Assembly: GCA_002371675.1 (NCBI GenBank)
Contig: DFGE01000028.1
Coordinates: forward strand, 13,748-70,995
DNA from: Clostridiales bacterium UBA3758
Lineage (GTDB): Bacteria; Bacillota; Clostridia; Oscillospirales; Oscillospiraceae
Direction: 5' to 3'
DNA: 57,248 bases
In this document: positions 14,676 through 23,251 of the stretch, piece after piece
Position numbering within the stretch: position 1 is the first letter of the stretch
Layout: each line of letters starts with the position of its first letter
Program-made: the position numbers and the translations under genes
The notes under the pieces: model-generated
What the model was told of the DNA's origin: nothing
Seen by the model: only the letters and a program-made list of their open reading frames with translations
Databases searched by the model: none

Positions 14676-15302
14676 ATGATGTTTGACATCAGCAAATGGA
14701 AATGGACAAGAGAACCCCGGCAGTACTCCATCGCGGATGGCCGGATCGAAATGACGACAGAGCCCGGAACCGATCTGTGGCAGAGAACCTATTATCATTT
14801 TCGCAACGACAATGCGCCGGTACTCCAGTTGGAGACTGAGGAGACATTCTTTTCCTTTACCGTGAAGACGGACTTCACAGAGAGCCATCACCGCTTTGAC
14901 CAATGCGGGATCGTGATGTACCTCGACAGCGAAAACTGGCTCAAAGCCTCCGTTGAATATGAGAACGAAGAGTTCCAGCACCTGGGCAGCGTGGTTACCA
15001 ACCACGGCTATTCCGACTGGGCCACCACAGCCATCCCTGCAAACGTTAAAACCATGTGGTATCGCTTCAGCCGCCGGGAGGACGACTTCTGCATCGAGTG
15101 CTCGCAGGACGGAGAGCATTTTACGCAAATGCGGATCTGCCACATGTGGGAAGGGGCCGGCCCCATCCGCTTTGGCGTCTATGCCTGCAGCCCGGAGGAG
15201 TCCTCCTTCCAGGCAATCTTCACCGATATGAAGATCACCGAATGCCTATGGCCTGCGCATGACGGGCAGGCGCCGGATGAAGAGCCGCATGATACAAAGT
15301 GA
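14676..15302 (+). CDS. DUF1349 family protein (concanavalin-like fold)
   Basis: 208 residues, cytoplasmic (no signal peptide). It shows the features of the DUF1349 family: an early WKWTREP-type segment, QCGIVMYLDSENWLKASVEYE (about 81-101), and the closing GPIRFGVYACSPE (about 166-178) followed by FTDMKITE. The fold is a lectin-like beta sandwich. Members are often called regulation of enolase protein 1 by name transfer, but no enzymatic function is established. Start at 14676 from GGAGG 7 bases upstream. Own promoter and terminator. Confidence 0.85.
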   Translation: MMFDISKWKWTREPRQYSIADGRIEMTTEPGTDLWQRTYYHFRNDNAPVLQLETEETFFSFTVKTDFTESHHRFDQCGIVMYLDSENWLKASVEYENEEFQHLGSVVTNHGYSDWATTAIPANVKTMWYRFSRREDDFCIECSQDGEHFTQMRICHMWEGAGPIRFGVYACSPEESSFQAIFTDMKITECLWPAHDGQAPDEEPHDTK

Positions 15303-15409
15303 GCGCGATTGAAGAAAGGTATAGCACCCTATGTGCTTCGGCATGGCATATCAGTACGCCGGGCGCGGAGCGGGATTTGATCCATCCGTTCCGGAACGCA
15401 GGGGATGCG

Positions 15410-15452
15410 AAAAGCGGGGCATGCAGAATTGTCTGCAGGCCCCGCTTTTCCT
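15410..15452. terminator. Terminator behind the DUF1349 gene
   Basis: GAAAAGCGGGGC and its complement flank an inner GCAG/CTGC stem; symmetric A and T tracts make it usable in both directions. Confidence 0.75.
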
Positions 15453-15477
15453 ACGAAAAAGCAAATTTTCTTTGCGG

Positions 15478-15500
15478 CCGGGCTTTCGAGGAAGCCCGGT
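15478..15500 (-). terminator. Hairpin behind the PTS-like gene
   Basis: Stem CCGGGCTT with its complement, immediately past the stop codon at 15504 on the minus strand. A weaker T tail than the neighbour at 15410-15452. Confidence 0.5.
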
Positions 15501-15503
15501 TGA

Positions 15504-17129
15504 TTATTTGGTCAGGACGGTAATCACCATAGGCGAGAGCCCGGCCTCCGTGATCCGGCCGAGGTCTGCCTCCATCACAGGCTGCCCCTTCTTCACGCTC
15601 TCCCCTTCCTTGACCTGAAGGCTGAGACCGTCGCCGTTGAGCAGGAAGGTATCGATGCCCACCAGCACGAGGATTTCCATACCATCGGCGGTCTTGAAGG
15701 TCAGCGAATTGCCGGTATCTGCGATCTCCACGACCGTTCCGTTGCAGGGAGAGAGGATATGCCCGTTCTCCGGCATGATCCCGACGCATTTGCCTATCAC
15801 GCCCGAGGAGAACATGATATCCGGGATCTGCTTCATGGGAACCGTCTTGCCGGCGACGGGCGCCGTCAGATCCAGATTGACGGCATAGTGCCTTCCGGTA
15901 GACATCAGCGATTCTCCCGCCTCGACCCGCCGGGAGTCTTTTCTGCTGAGTCTGGAGAAGGATGCGGAGCGCCAGGCGTCCGCCTGTTTGGCAGAAACGG
16001 AAACCTCATAGTTCAGCTCCTCTTCGCGGTACAGCGCGTTGGTGACGAGATATCCCCCGATATAGCTGATGACGAGCGCAGTCAGGTAGAAGAGGACGCT
16101 CTGTACCGAGCCGCCCGGGCCCGCGATCATCACAAAGGCGCCCAGCAGCCCTGAGGGGCCCCAGGTGGTGGAGGCCACCTGCGTGACCATGATGAAGGCG
16201 CCGCCGAAGCCCGCGCCGAGCCCCGCCGTGAGGAAGGGCTTGCCGAGAGGGAGCGTTACGCCGTAAATGAGCGGCTCGCCCACGCCCAGGAGGCCTGCCG
16301 GCAGCGCGCCGGAGATCACCGAGCAGAGGTTGTTGTTGCCGACCTTCTTTGCCTTTCTCCAGAGCGCGAACGCTGCGCCGACCTGCCCGGCGCCAGCCAT
16401 GGCGAGGGCGGGATACAGCGTGATATAGCCGAGCTCCTGCAGCTGAACGCTGTAGAGCGCCACCAGGCCGTGGTGCATGCCCGCGGCCACCAGCGGAAGG
16501 AAGAAGGCGGCGGCAAAGTAACCGGAGACAGCCCGGATCAGGACGTTCTCGGACAGGCAGGCTCTGCTGAACAGCCAGACGATGCCGCCGGAGGCATAGC
16601 CGAAGAGCGGCATGATGAAGATGATGTAGGGGACCACGCAGAGGAACATGGTCAGCAGCGGTGTGAAGACGATGTTGACCGACGCGGGCATCACGGAGCG
16701 GATCGTCTTTTCCACAAAGGCGATCAGAAGCGCGCCGGCAATCACCGCCAGCACGCCGCCCTTCCCGCTGCAGAGGATCGAATCCAGCGGAACGGCGCTG
16801 TTATACAGACCCATGATGGAGGAGATCTGATTGATGCCGTCGAGGGAGGTGATCATGCCCAGCATGCCGCCCAGGATGGGCGTTCCGCCGAAGCGCTCCG
16901 CCGCCCGATAGCCCGCCCAGGCGGTCAGAAAGCTCATCATGGCGGTATTGATCAGCGTCAGGATCTGGTAGATAAACGCCCATAGGTTGTTCTCTGTATA
17001 GTTTGGTACGGTCTGCGAGATGAGAGACGCAAAGCCCCCGCACAAGCCTGCGCTGATGATCCCCGGGAGAAGCGGAACAAAAATATCTCCGATTAGTTTC
17101 AGGGCGCCCCTGATCCGGTTCTGTTTCAT
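15504..17129 (-). CDS. PTS EIIC-EIIA-like protein with inactive EIIA, no EIIB
   Basis: 541 residues. The EIIC membrane part of the glucose/sucrose superfamily (about 1-400) contains the family GVGEPLIYGVTLP segment and about ten helices. A linker leads to an EIIA(Glc)-like domain (about 425-541) with the DGMEILV-VGIDT frame. Both EIIA histidines are replaced: the HAIGL position reads NSLTF (Asn474) and ILIHxGIDT reads ILVLVGIDT (Leu489). There is no EIIB domain and none nearby. The protein therefore should not relay phosphate; a sugar sensor or facilitator is more likely. AGGAGA precedes the start. It lies 39 bp behind the phosphatase gene on the same strand, so they form an operon. Confidence 0.88.
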   Translation of the reverse strand: MKQNRIRGALKLIGDIFVPLLPGIISAGLCGGFASLISQTVPNYTENNLWAFIYQILTLINTAMMSFLTAWAGYRAAERFGGTPILGGMLGMITSLDGINQISSIMGLYNSAVPLDSILCSGKGGVLAVIAGALLIAFVEKTIRSVMPASVNIVFTPLLTMFLCVVPYIIFIMPLFGYASGGIVWLFSRACLSENVLIRAVSGYFAAAFFLPLVAAGMHHGLVALYSVQLQELGYITLYPALAMAGAGQVGAAFALWRKAKKVGNNNLCSVISGALPAGLLGVGEPLIYGVTLPLGKPFLTAGLGAGFGGAFIMVTQVASTTWGPSGLLGAFVMIAGPGGSVQSVLFYLTALVISYIGGYLVTNALYREEELNYEVSVSAKQADAWRSASFSRLSRKDSRRVEAGESLMSTGRHYAVNLDLTAPVAGKTVPMKQIPDIMFSSGVIGKCVGIMPENGHILSPCNGTVVEIADTGNSLTFKTADGMEILVLVGIDTFLLNGDGLSLQVKEGESVKKGQPVMEADLGRITEAGLSPMVITVLTK

Positions 17130-17168
17130 TGCTTCATTCTCCTATAGCCAGATAACGCTCCGGTCTGC

Positions 17169-18434
17169 TCAAGCGCAAGGCCCGTTATAGCGGAAGCAGA
17201 GCATCGTGATATCGTCAAACTGCTCCGCGCCATCCACAAAGCGGTCGATCTCAGATTTAACGTTCGGAAGGATCTGCTCCGGCGGCGCGTCCGGGTCCTT
17301 GTTCAGCGCATCCAGCATGCGCTTGGTTCCGAACATCTCTTTCTGCTCGTTCGTCGCCTCCGCGACGCCGTCCGTGTACACGAAAAAGCTGTCGCCCGGG
17401 TTCAGCAGGAAGTCATGCTGTCTGAACGGGATACCCTTCATACTGCCGACGGGCATGGAATGTCTGTAGACCTGCAGCTCATAGCCGCCCCCTGCCCTGC
17501 GCAGCACCGGATGCTCGTGTCCGGCGTTGGCCGCCACGCCTTTTCCCGTCGAGATCTCGAACACGGCGAGCCACACGGTGATGAAATAGCCCTCATCGTT
17601 GCCCTCGCAGAGCTGGTTATTCACACTCTCGAGGGCCTCCGCCGGGTTCTTGCCGTTCTGCAGGCTGGATTTGATCAGAACGCGGGAGACCATCATCACC
17701 AGCGACGCGGGCACGCCCTTTCCGGACACGTCCGCTATGACGAAGGCAATATGGTCGTCGTCGATCATGAAGAAATCATAGAAGTCTCCGCCGACCTCCT
17801 TTGCCGGCGTCATGCTGGCAAACAGGCCGAACTCCTTCCGGTTCGGGAAGGGCGGAAACAGGCGGGGCAGCTGGCTGCTCTGGATCCTGCTGGCCATTTC
17901 GAGCTCCGTGCCGATCCGTTCCTTTTCCGCGGTGACTCTTTTGACCTGGTCAATATACAGTTCAGTTCTTGCGGACTGCTTGGCAAAGGACTCCGCCAGA
18001 ACCTCGATCTCATCCCCGGTTCTGTAGGCGTCCTCCATCTCGAAGCGCCTGTTGCGGACGCCCAGAGACGCCACGCGCTTGGTGATCATGTTCAGGGGAT
18101 CGGTGATCTGGCTTGAAATGGAAAAGGCGGACGCAAGCCCTGTCACCACGATCAGGGCCACCAGAAGGATCAGGATATTCCGGGCGTGGAACATCCCCCG
18201 CCGGAAAACCTCTACCGATTCGCTCCAAACGCGCTCGGAGTGGTCCTCCAGGCCGCTCTCCGCGAAGAGCTGCTGCTGCAGCTCATAGCTGTCCTCGACA
18301 AGCTGCTCCACCTTGTTCGACTGGTAGAAGAGGATCGCCGTGTAAGCCGCGATAATCAGAAGGATCGTAATCAGCAGCATGCTGAAGATCTTCATCCGAA
18401 TGCCGCCGGAGAAAAGTTTCCTGAGCTTTTCCAT
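17169..18434 (-). CDS. Membrane SpoIIE/RsbU-type PP2C phosphatase with HAMP domain
   Basis: 421 residues. Membrane helices at about 15-37 and 85-107 enclose an outer region of only about 50 residues. HAMP follows (108-160), then a coiled linker (160-190, VKRVTAEKERIGTELEMASRIQ-like) and the PP2C domain (about 200-417). Metal-binding motifs GGDFYD (215-220) and ADVSGKG (234-240), plus YTDGVAEATN and QFDDITML near the end, are intact. Such enzymes dephosphorylate STAS-domain anti-anti-sigma factors. AAGGAG precedes the start. First gene of an operon with the PTS-like protein and divergent from the STAS-kinase gene, its likely substrate. Confidence 0.92.
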   Translation of the reverse strand: MEKLRKLFSGGIRMKIFSMLLITILLIIAAYTAILFYQSNKVEQLVEDSYELQQQLFAESGLEDHSERVWSESVEVFRRGMFHARNILILLVALIVVTGLASAFSISSQITDPLNMITKRVASLGVRNRRFEMEDAYRTGDEIEVLAESFAKQSARTELYIDQVKRVTAEKERIGTELEMASRIQSSQLPRLFPPFPNRKEFGLFASMTPAKEVGGDFYDFFMIDDDHIAFVIADVSGKGVPASLVMMVSRVLIKSSLQNGKNPAEALESVNNQLCEGNDEGYFITVWLAVFEISTGKGVAANAGHEHPVLRRAGGGYELQVYRHSMPVGSMKGIPFRQHDFLLNPGDSFFVYTDGVAEATNEQKEMFGTKRMLDALNKDPDAPPEQILPNVKSEIDRFVDGAEQFDDITMLCFRYNGPCA

Positions 18435-18561
18435 GATTGTCTCCTTATATTCCGCATGTTCCGCCCCAGCCGGGGAACAGCTTCCGTTTACTCATCATCC
18501 CTGCTGCTTGTCAAAAAAGGAAAGCGAAATGAAAAGCGATTACAAATTTTCGTATTGGTTT

Positions 18562-18590
18562 ATTATATCATCGTTTTGCCGATCCGGAAA
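18562..18590 (-). promoter_or_regulatory. Promoter of the phosphatase / PTS-like operon
   Basis: Minus strand TTTCCG, 17-bp spacer, TATAAT, about 130 bp upstream of the phosphatase start. Confidence 0.65.
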
Positions 18591-18678
18591 GCCCTTTTCT
18601 TAAAAAGTCAAGGAGCGCACGGCCAAATACGGATTCGGATCTGCTTGGACGAAGTTTGCGAAAACGGTTCAAAAACAG

Positions 18679-18707
18679 TTGTTGGAGACTAAGCTTTGTG
18701 ATATACT
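18679..18707 (+). promoter_or_regulatory. Promoter of the STAS-kinase operon
   Basis: TTGTTG, 17-bp spacer, TATACT. Back to back with the phosphatase promoter about 90 bp away. The transcript would start near 18714, giving a long leader that contains the small ORF at 18798. Confidence 0.6.
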
Positions 18708-18797
18708 GAAATAAATACTTCCCTGCGCGGCCAAGGCGCGGAGGAAAGCGCAGAAATTCTATACATTCCATCTCAGTCGGCCTGTGCGCTGAACAGA

Positions 18798-18938
18798 ATG
18801 CGCAATTTGAAACAGAAACGGCTTGCAAAACGAGTAATGGCTGCGGAGCTTATGGACGAGCTGCTCGCGGAGGGCACGGCTCAGCGGTCCTGGGAGGCGC
18901 TGAGCAGCATCGTCCGTGCGCTCGCCGGCATCGACTGA
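18798..18938 (+). CDS. Possible 46-residue helical protein leading the STAS-kinase operon
   Basis: Begins MRNLKQKRLAKRVMAAEL, basic, then becomes acidic and amphipathic and ends ALAGID. The frame is open further up to 18702, and an alternative ATG is at 18837. Only weak ribosome binding sites are visible. It ends 49 bp before the STAS-kinase start. The helix-like composition and the position in a signalling operon make it worth noting, but it may be non-coding leader. Confidence 0.4.
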   Translation: MRNLKQKRLAKRVMAAELMDELLAEGTAQRSWEALSSIVRALAGID

Positions 18939-18987
18939 TTGCAGCAAATGTGAGAGTACAGGATATTTCAGGAAGGGAGAACATACT

Positions 18988-20172
18988 ATGAACGAAGTTG
19001 TCAATGGCATCCTGACTGCCGATCAGCTGAAGATCGCCCTGTCCGGGCGCATCGACTCCGTGAATGCGCGCGAGGTGGAGGAAGCGATCATGAAGCTGGC
19101 CGCGGACGCTGCGGACAGGCAGATCGTGCTGGATCTGGAGCAGCTGAGCTACATCTCCAGCGCGGGGCTGCGCGTGCTGCTGCATCTGCGGAAAATCAAT
19201 CCCACGCTGCGCCTGATCAATGTCGGCAGCGAGGTATACGAAATCCTGGACATGACCGGCTTTACCCAGATGATGGACGTGGAAAAGGCATATCGGGTCG
19301 TATCCATCGAGGGCTGCGAGGAGATCGGACGCGGCGCGAACGGCACCATCTACCGCATCGACCAAGACAACGTTGTAAAGGTCTATAACAATGCCGACGC
19401 GCTGGCGGATATCCAGCATGAGCGCGAGGTTGCAAAGCTTGCGCTGATCCTCGGCGTCCCCACCGCGATCTCTTACGACGTGGTGCGCGTGGGCAACAGC
19501 TACGGTTCCGTGTTTGAGCTTCTTAACGCCCGCTCCTTCTCCAAGATCATCGCCTCAGAGCCGGAAAAGCTGGACTGGTGCGTGCAGGAATACGTGAAGA
19601 TGCTCAAGATCATCCACAGCACCGTGGTGCCGGAGGGCAAGCTGCCGGATATGCGCCAGACCGTCCTCGGCTGGGTGGATTTCATGCAGGATCATCTGCC
19701 GAAGGAGGCCTGGGAAAAGCTGGCCGCTCTTGTCGAGGCGGTTCCCCATGACGACCACATGCTCCATGGGGACTATCACACCAAGAACCTCGAGCTGCAG
19801 AACGACGAGGTGCTGCTGATCGACATGGACACGCTGGCCGTCGGTCATCCGGTTTTTGAGCTGGCGAGCATTTACAACTCCTTTATCGGCTATTCCGAGT
19901 ACGACCACAGCGTCATTCTGTCCTTCCAAGGCTTTGATTATGAAACGGGCCGTACCTTCTGGAACAAAGTGCTGGCGGCCTATCTGGAGACGGACGACCC
20001 GGCCAGGATCCGCGAGGTGGCCGACAAGGCGCGCATTGTCGGCTATACGCGCATGATCCGCCGCTCCATCCGCCGTAAGGGACTTGAAAGCGAAAAGGGC
20101 CGCGCGGAGATCGCGCTGTGGACAAAGGAGCTGCTGGAACTTCTTGACAAGACGGAAACGCTTCTCTTTTGA
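18988..20172 (+). CDS. STAS domain fused to an APH-like kinase
   Basis: 394 residues. Residues 1-105 form a STAS anti-anti-sigma-type domain with LDLEQLSYISSAGLRVLL; Ser58 aligns with the phosphorylated serine of SpoIIAA/RsbV. Residues 110-390 are an aminoglycoside-phosphotransferase/choline-kinase-like domain: IGRGANGTIYRI nucleotide loop (113-124), Lys131 in VVKVY, catalytic HGDYHTKN (260-267) and metal-binding IDMDT (278-282), all intact, similar to the TIGR02172 phosphotransferase family. GGAAGGGAGA precedes the start. It is followed after 13 bp by an RsbW-like gene and faces a PP2C phosphatase, so STAS phosphorylation control is likely. The substrate of the kinase half is unknown. Confidence 0.9.
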   Translation: MNEVVNGILTADQLKIALSGRIDSVNAREVEEAIMKLAADAADRQIVLDLEQLSYISSAGLRVLLHLRKINPTLRLINVGSEVYEILDMTGFTQMMDVEKAYRVVSIEGCEEIGRGANGTIYRIDQDNVVKVYNNADALADIQHEREVAKLALILGVPTAISYDVVRVGNSYGSVFELLNARSFSKIIASEPEKLDWCVQEYVKMLKIIHSTVVPEGKLPDMRQTVLGWVDFMQDHLPKEAWEKLAALVEAVPHDDHMLHGDYHTKNLELQNDEVLLIDMDTLAVGHPVFELASIYNSFIGYSEYDHSVILSFQGFDYETGRTFWNKVLAAYLETDDPARIREVADKARIVGYTRMIRRSIRRKGLESEKGRAEIALWTKELLELLDKTETLLF

Positions 20173-20185
20173 GAATAATACTGCC

Positions 20186-20599
20186 ATGAAAACGTATGAA
20201 TTGACCGTAGACGCTACGCTCGACAATCTCAGGCTTGTCAATGCTTTTCTCGAGGAGCACCTGGAGGAAGCGGACTGCCCGCTCAAGGCGCAGATGCAGA
20301 TCGCCGTCGCGGCGGAGGAGATCTATGTCAATATCGCGAACTATGCCTACGCGCCGGAGACGGGCACAGCCACCCTCCGCCTTGAGCTGCAGGAGGAGCC
20401 GCCCACGGTGACGCTGACCTTTCTTGACAGCGGCATTCCCTTCAACCCGCTGGACAGAACAGACCCGGACGTTTCGCTCCCCGCGGAGGAACGGGAGATC
20501 GGCGGTCTCGGCATCTTCATGACCAGGAAGTCCATGGACGACCTGCGTTACGAGTTTCGGGACGGGCAGAATGTCCTGACGCTGATAAAGCGTCTGTGA
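20186..20599 (+). CDS. RsbW/SpoIIAB-like ATP-binding protein (serine kinase type)
   Basis: 137-residue GHKL-fold ATPase of the anti-sigma-factor kinase family. N-box AAEEIYVNIANYAY (Glu44/Glu45 and Asn49), G1 box DSGIPFNP (81-88) and G2 box GGLGIFM (106-112) are all present. Members phosphorylate a partner STAS protein and release or capture a target. It directly follows the STAS-kinase gene (13 bp) and is transcribed with it. No sigma factor or other classical target lies in the operon, so the output is unknown. Confidence 0.92.
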   Translation: MKTYELTVDATLDNLRLVNAFLEEHLEEADCPLKAQMQIAVAAEEIYVNIANYAYAPETGTATLRLELQEEPPTVTLTFLDSGIPFNPLDRTDPDVSLPAEEREIGGLGIFMTRKSMDDLRYEFRDGQNVLTLIKRL

Positions 20600-20691
20600 G
20601 CGCAGGTCTCTCCCGGTGCGAAGGAAAGCCGCCCGCGCAAGCGCGTGTTCTTATCCGGGAAACAGCCGTGTCTTCAAGCAGGAAAAGCAGG

Positions 20692-20735
20692 AAAAAGCGG
20701 CAGCTGTGATCTTTGATCGCAGCTGCCGCTTTCTC
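20692..20735. terminator. Bidirectional terminator between convergent genes
   Basis: A 13-bp perfect stem (20694-20706 with 20720-20732) flanked by A and T runs, between the RsbW-like gene and the convergent glycerate kinase gene. Confidence 0.88.
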
Positions 20736-20744
20736 TTATCCGTT

Positions 20745-21977
20745 TTATCCTCCGACGAGGACGCAGCAGAGGTCGTTGACGTTGGTGCCGGTGGGGCCGG
20801 TGACGATGAGGCCGCCGATGGCCTCCAGCGCGTGATAGGAGTCGTTGTCCTGCAGAACGGCAGCAAGTTCGATGCCCTCGGCCTCCAAAGCCTGGGCGCT
20901 GCCGCCGTCTACGTATCCGCCCGCCGCGTCCGTCGGGCCGTCCGTCCCGTCGGAGCCGACGGAGAACACACAGACCTTCTCCAGACCCCGGATACCGTCT
21001 GCAGCGGCAAGCGCAAGCTCCTGGTTCCGCCCGCCGAGGCCATGGCCCGTGAGGCGCACAACAGTCTCGCCGCCCGCGATATAGGCGAGCTTTTCGCCGT
21101 CCCCGGCGTGACTGCGCGCGATGTTCGCGAGGAAAACGCCGGCGTCGCGCGCGGTGCAGGATAGCCGATCCGTCAGCAGGATCGGGCGATAGCCCAACTC
21201 CCGGCAGATCCGCTCCGCGGAAGTGCAGAGCTGCCGCACGCTGCCCGTCACGATGCTCTCCACATTGTCGAGCGTCTTCGGGGTCTCCTCTTCGAGACAG
21301 GCGAGCGCCGCGGGAGAGAGCCTGAGCTCATATTGCCGCGCGATGCGCAGCGCGTCCTCGCGTGTGCTGCTGTCCGGATAGGCGGGGCCGGAGGCGATGG
21401 CGTCCAGCGGATCGCCCAGCACGTCCGAGAGGATCACCGCATAGACCCGCGCCGGGGCGCAGAGCTGCGCGAACTTCCCTCCCTTGACGGCGGAAAGCCG
21501 CTTGCGGATCACGTTCATCTCCGTGATGTCCGCGCCGCTTGCGAGCAGCTGGCGCGTGATATCCTCAAACTCCTCCTCGCCGATCAGCGGGCGCTCGAAG
21601 AGCGCGGAGCCTCCGCCGGAGACCAGAAAAAGCACCGCGTCCCGCTCCGTAAGTGCAGAGACCAGCTTGATTACCTCGCCGGTGGCGGCGTAGGAATTGC
21701 GGTCGGGCACAGGGTGCCCGGCCTCAAAGATCCGCAGCTCGCCTATGGGGCCTTTGGCGTGCTCATACTTGGTGATCACAACGCCGTCCGCGACGGCGCC
21801 GGGGAGCGCGGCATGGGCAGCGGCAGCCATCTGCCAGGCGGCCTTGCCGATGGCGACCAGATGGACGCTTTTCCCGCCGAAATCGATCTGCGAAAGCGCG
21901 CGGCGGACGGCCTCATCCGGCAGGGCGTCCTGCAGGGCGCCGCGATAGATCTGTTCGGCGTCAGAGCGCAATGACAT
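20745..21977 (-). CDS. Glycerate 2-kinase, GckA/MOFRL family
   Basis: 410-residue cytoplasmic enzyme phosphorylating D-glycerate to 2-phosphoglycerate. The N-terminal DUF4147 domain shows VAIGKAAWQMA (about 41-51), EAGHPVPDRNS and FLVSGGGSALFERP (about 117-130). The C-terminal MOFRL domain shows GGETVVRLTGHGLGGRNQE (about 307-325) and SVGSDGTDGPTDAAGG. Length fits the family. It lies 15 bp behind the 2-hydroxyacid dehydrogenase gene, so the two form a hydroxypyruvate/glycerate pathway operon feeding glycolysis. Confidence 0.93.
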   Translation of the reverse strand: MSLRSDAEQIYRGALQDALPDEAVRRALSQIDFGGKSVHLVAIGKAAWQMAAAAHAALPGAVADGVVITKYEHAKGPIGELRIFEAGHPVPDRNSYAATGEVIKLVSALTERDAVLFLVSGGGSALFERPLIGEEEFEDITRQLLASGADITEMNVIRKRLSAVKGGKFAQLCAPARVYAVILSDVLGDPLDAIASGPAYPDSSTREDALRIARQYELRLSPAALACLEEETPKTLDNVESIVTGSVRQLCTSAERICRELGYRPILLTDRLSCTARDAGVFLANIARSHAGDGEKLAYIAGGETVVRLTGHGLGGRNQELALAAADGIRGLEKVCVFSVGSDGTDGPTDAAGGYVDGGSAQALEAEGIELAAVLQDNDSYHALEAIGGLIVTGPTGTNVNDLCCVLVGG

Positions 21978-21992
21978 GATGCTTCTCCCCTC

Positions 21993-22958
21993 TCAGGCGT
22001 TCACAACATTCTGCGGCTCTCCCGCGAGGAAGCTGCGCAGATTCTCTGCGGAACACGCCAGAATGCGCTCCCGCGCCTCCTTGGGCGCCCAGGAGATGTG
22101 CGGGGTAATGAAGCAGTTTTTGGCCTTGAGCAGCGGATTGTCTCCGCGGATGGGCTCAGTGGAGACCACGTCCAGACCGGCAGCCGCGACCTTGCCGGAG
22201 TTAAGGGCGTCGGCCAGATCCTGCTCGACGACGAGCTGGCCGCGGCTGTTGTTGATCAGGATCACACCGTCCTTCATCCTGGCGATCGTGTCCCGGTTGA
22301 TCATGTTGACCGTGCTGGGGAAGGCCGGGCAGTGCAGGCAGATGACGTCCGAGCGGGCGAAGAGCTCATCCCGCTCCACATACTCCGCGATGGCCAGGCC
22401 GCTCTCGGTGGGGCGGCTGCCGGAGGCCAGCACCGTCATGCCCAGGGCCTTGGCGATGCGGCCGGTGGTCTGGCCGATCTTGCCGAAGCCTATGATGCCC
22501 ATGGTCTTCCCTGCCAGCTCGATGAGCGGGTAGTCCCAGAAGCACCAGTCGGGATTCGCCTCCCAGCGCCCGGTGTGCACGGCCTCGCTGTGATGCGCGA
22601 TGTGGTGGCAGATCTCCAGCAGCAGGGCGATGGCGAACTGGCCAACGGCCGCCGTGCCGTAGGTCGGCACGTTGGAGACGGGGATGCCCTTCTCCTTTGC
22701 CGCGGCGATATCCACCACGTTGTAGCCGGTGGCGAGCACGGAGATATAGCGGATCTGCGGGCAGGCATCCAGCGTGGCGCGGGAGATGGGGGTCTTGTTG
22801 GTGAAGACGATCTCCGCGTCGCCGATCGCCTCGGCGATCTTGGGAGATTCCTCATAGGAGACGCGGTCGTATACGGTGAGCTCGCCGAAGGCTTTCAGCG
22901 CGTCCCAGCTCAGGTCGCCGGGGTTTTCGGTATATCCGTCAAGAACGACGATTTTCAT
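21993..22958 (-). CDS. D-2-hydroxyacid dehydrogenase, probable glycerate dehydrogenase
   Basis: 321 residues. NAD-binding GFGKIGQTTG (about 157-166) lies in the usual catalytic-domain sandwich. The catalytic triad is present: Arg in NNSRGQLV, Glu in VSTEPI, and His in ITPHISWA. The TYGTAAVGQFAIALLLE segment is typical of the HprA/GyaR branch that interconverts hydroxypyruvate and D-glycerate. The partner kinase directly downstream supports glycerate over lactate as product. AAAGGAAAG precedes the start. Confidence 0.9.
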   Translation of the reverse strand: MKIVVLDGYTENPGDLSWDALKAFGELTVYDRVSYEESPKIAEAIGDAEIVFTNKTPISRATLDACPQIRYISVLATGYNVVDIAAAKEKGIPVSNVPTYGTAAVGQFAIALLLEICHHIAHHSEAVHTGRWEANPDWCFWDYPLIELAGKTMGIIGFGKIGQTTGRIAKALGMTVLASGSRPTESGLAIAEYVERDELFARSDVICLHCPAFPSTVNMINRDTIARMKDGVILINNSRGQLVVEQDLADALNSGKVAAAGLDVVSTEPIRGDNPLLKAKNCFITPHISWAPKEARERILACSAENLRSFLAGEPQNVVNA

Positions 22959-23016
22959 GGCATGCTTTCCTTTCTGCCCGCTCGGCGGCGGCGCATTCAG
23001 CGTTGGAGACTCTTAC

Positions 23017-23045
23017 AGTATAATCGAGCGGCGGCAAACTGGCAA
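23017..23045 (-). promoter_or_regulatory. Promoter of the glycerate operon
   Basis: Minus strand TTGCCA, 17-bp spacer, TATACT, about 60 bp upstream of the dehydrogenase start. Confidence 0.75.
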
Positions 23046-23169
23046 GACAAAAGTGCGGATCCGCTCGGGCATGCACGCTTGCCTTGCCGATCCCGCGCGG
23101 CTGCCTGCCGAAGCCGGCAGTCGGGGCTGCCGCTTTCCGGCGAAGCCTGTACAGATTTACGATACGTAC

Positions 23170-23206
23170 AGAAACTCGCCTCCGGCCTTGTCGGAGGCGA
23201 GTTTCT
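23170..23206. terminator. Terminator of the DUF218 gene
   Basis: Perfect 15-bp stem AGAAACTCGCCTCCG with its complement around a 7-base loop, 45 bp past the DUF218 stop. It shields the glycerate promoter from read-through. Confidence 0.85.
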
Positions 23207-23251
23207 GCTATCTCTTTCTCTTCTTATTCCCGAGGGCTGCGTCTCGCGGGA

